A stretch of 64,000 bases of DNA from JAGQOZ01 sp041399205 (GTDB taxonomy: Bacteria > Planctomycetota > Planctomycetia > Pirellulales > Pirellulaceae), in NCBI GenBank assembly GCA_041399205.1, contig JAWKTK010000013.1, positions 179,357-243,356 of the forward strand. Direction: 5' to 3'. This document shows, piece by piece, positions 63,809-64,000 of the stretch (positions within the stretch are counted from its first letter, which is position 1; each line of letters starts with the position of its first letter). Both the position numbers and the translations under genes were made by a program. Under the pieces are notes generated by a model that had not been told where the DNA came from, did not search any database, and was given only the letters and a program-made list of their open reading frames with translations.

Positions 63809-63864
63809 TACCAGAGGAGGGACTCGAACCCTCACGACCTTGCGGCCACTGGATTTTGAATCCA
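63809..63864 (-). other. 3' fragment of a tRNA-Leu(CAA) gene, probable attachment site
   Basis: Read on the minus strand: TGGATTCAAAATCCA (anticodon stem and loop, anticodon CAA), GTGGCCGCAAGGTCGTG (variable arm), AGGGTTCGAGTCCCT (T arm) and CCTCTGGTA (acceptor 3' side plus discriminator A). The 5' half (acceptor, D arm) is absent: beyond 63864 the sequence no longer fits. Tyrosine recombinases typically integrate at such 3' tRNA ends and leave exactly this fragment at one border. Confidence 0.75.
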
Positions 63865-64000
63865 CTTCGAGCGACGATTGTTGGTGTTGAGAACGTGTTT
63901 CTTTCGTGCTGCAAACGCTTGTAAATAAGGGGAAAACGTCATTCATTACAGTGGACGGTATTGTATCCATGTTGCATCGATATTGGCAATACTGCCCACC

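Noticed and set aside
63579..63890. Frame containing RGGTRTLTTLRPLDFES
   Set aside because: This wording is the usual spurious translation across the complement of a tRNA 3' end, not a protein domain.

Overview
The window looks like a chromosomal segment of a planctomycete, most likely of the Pirellulaceae (Rhodopirellula/Blastopirellula relatives). The signs are family-level: DUF1080 proteins, a sulfatase with a fused DUF1080 domain, three sulfotransferases, a LEPRxLL-type secreted repeat protein with EF-hand/dockerin-like ends, a DMG-type Ser/Thr kinase, a DUF6655-like lipoprotein, a DUF5722 protein, and palindromic repeats containing CTAGCCCG or encoding VVPPSGG. No rRNA and no CRISPR array was seen.

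Layout. 0-7 kb: secreted or membrane proteins (transglutaminase plus esterase, two-domain DUF1080, an endonuclease/exonuclease/phosphatase protein, DUF3500). 7-12 kb: membrane Ser/Thr kinase and a POT peptide transporter. 13-16 kb: DUF6655-like lipoprotein, glpQ, an orphan Cas6b-type RNase and nagB. 16-21 kb: a DoxX-like membrane protein and an unusually long, frame-broken tex. 21-28.5 kb: MFS transporter, tilS, rny, ymdB, and an alpha/beta hydrolase whose nucleophile is Asp instead of Ser. 28.9-35.5 kb: one co-oriented flagellar cluster, unknown gene-fliF-fliG-fliN-fliO-fliP-fliQ-fliR-flhB, in which FliG and FlhB both lack their C-terminal domains. 35.7-42 kb: PadR regulator with permease-prefix protein, then sulfatase-DUF1080 and three sulfotransferases on the minus strand. 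42-53 kb: polyprenyl synthetase, chorismate lyase-like protein, DUF3311 plus sodium/solute symporter, rpsR with its own promoter and terminator, tandem palindromic repeats, and a thioesterase-LolD-FtsX operon. 53-60 kb: GH10 xylanase, a LEPR/FG-GAP protein and remnants. 60-63 kb: PfkB kinase, DUF2007, universal stress protein, DUF5722. The right end carries tyrosine-recombinase remnants beside a 56-nt 3' fragment of a tRNA-Leu(CAA) gene, which suggests the edge of an integrated element.

Many genes that should be single reading frames are broken here: transglutaminase/esterase, DUF6655-like, glpQ, cas6, tex, fliR, the symporter, the FG-GAP protein and others. At the breaks I traced by hand (about 1,700, 14,285, 34,160, 45,830 and 45,930), adding one or two bases to a homopolymer run restores the expected protein. 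The breaks are therefore more probably homopolymer-length errors in the assembly than true pseudogenes, and the pieces are annotated separately with this caveat. Long antisense reading frames are shadows of GC-skewed codon use and are left out.
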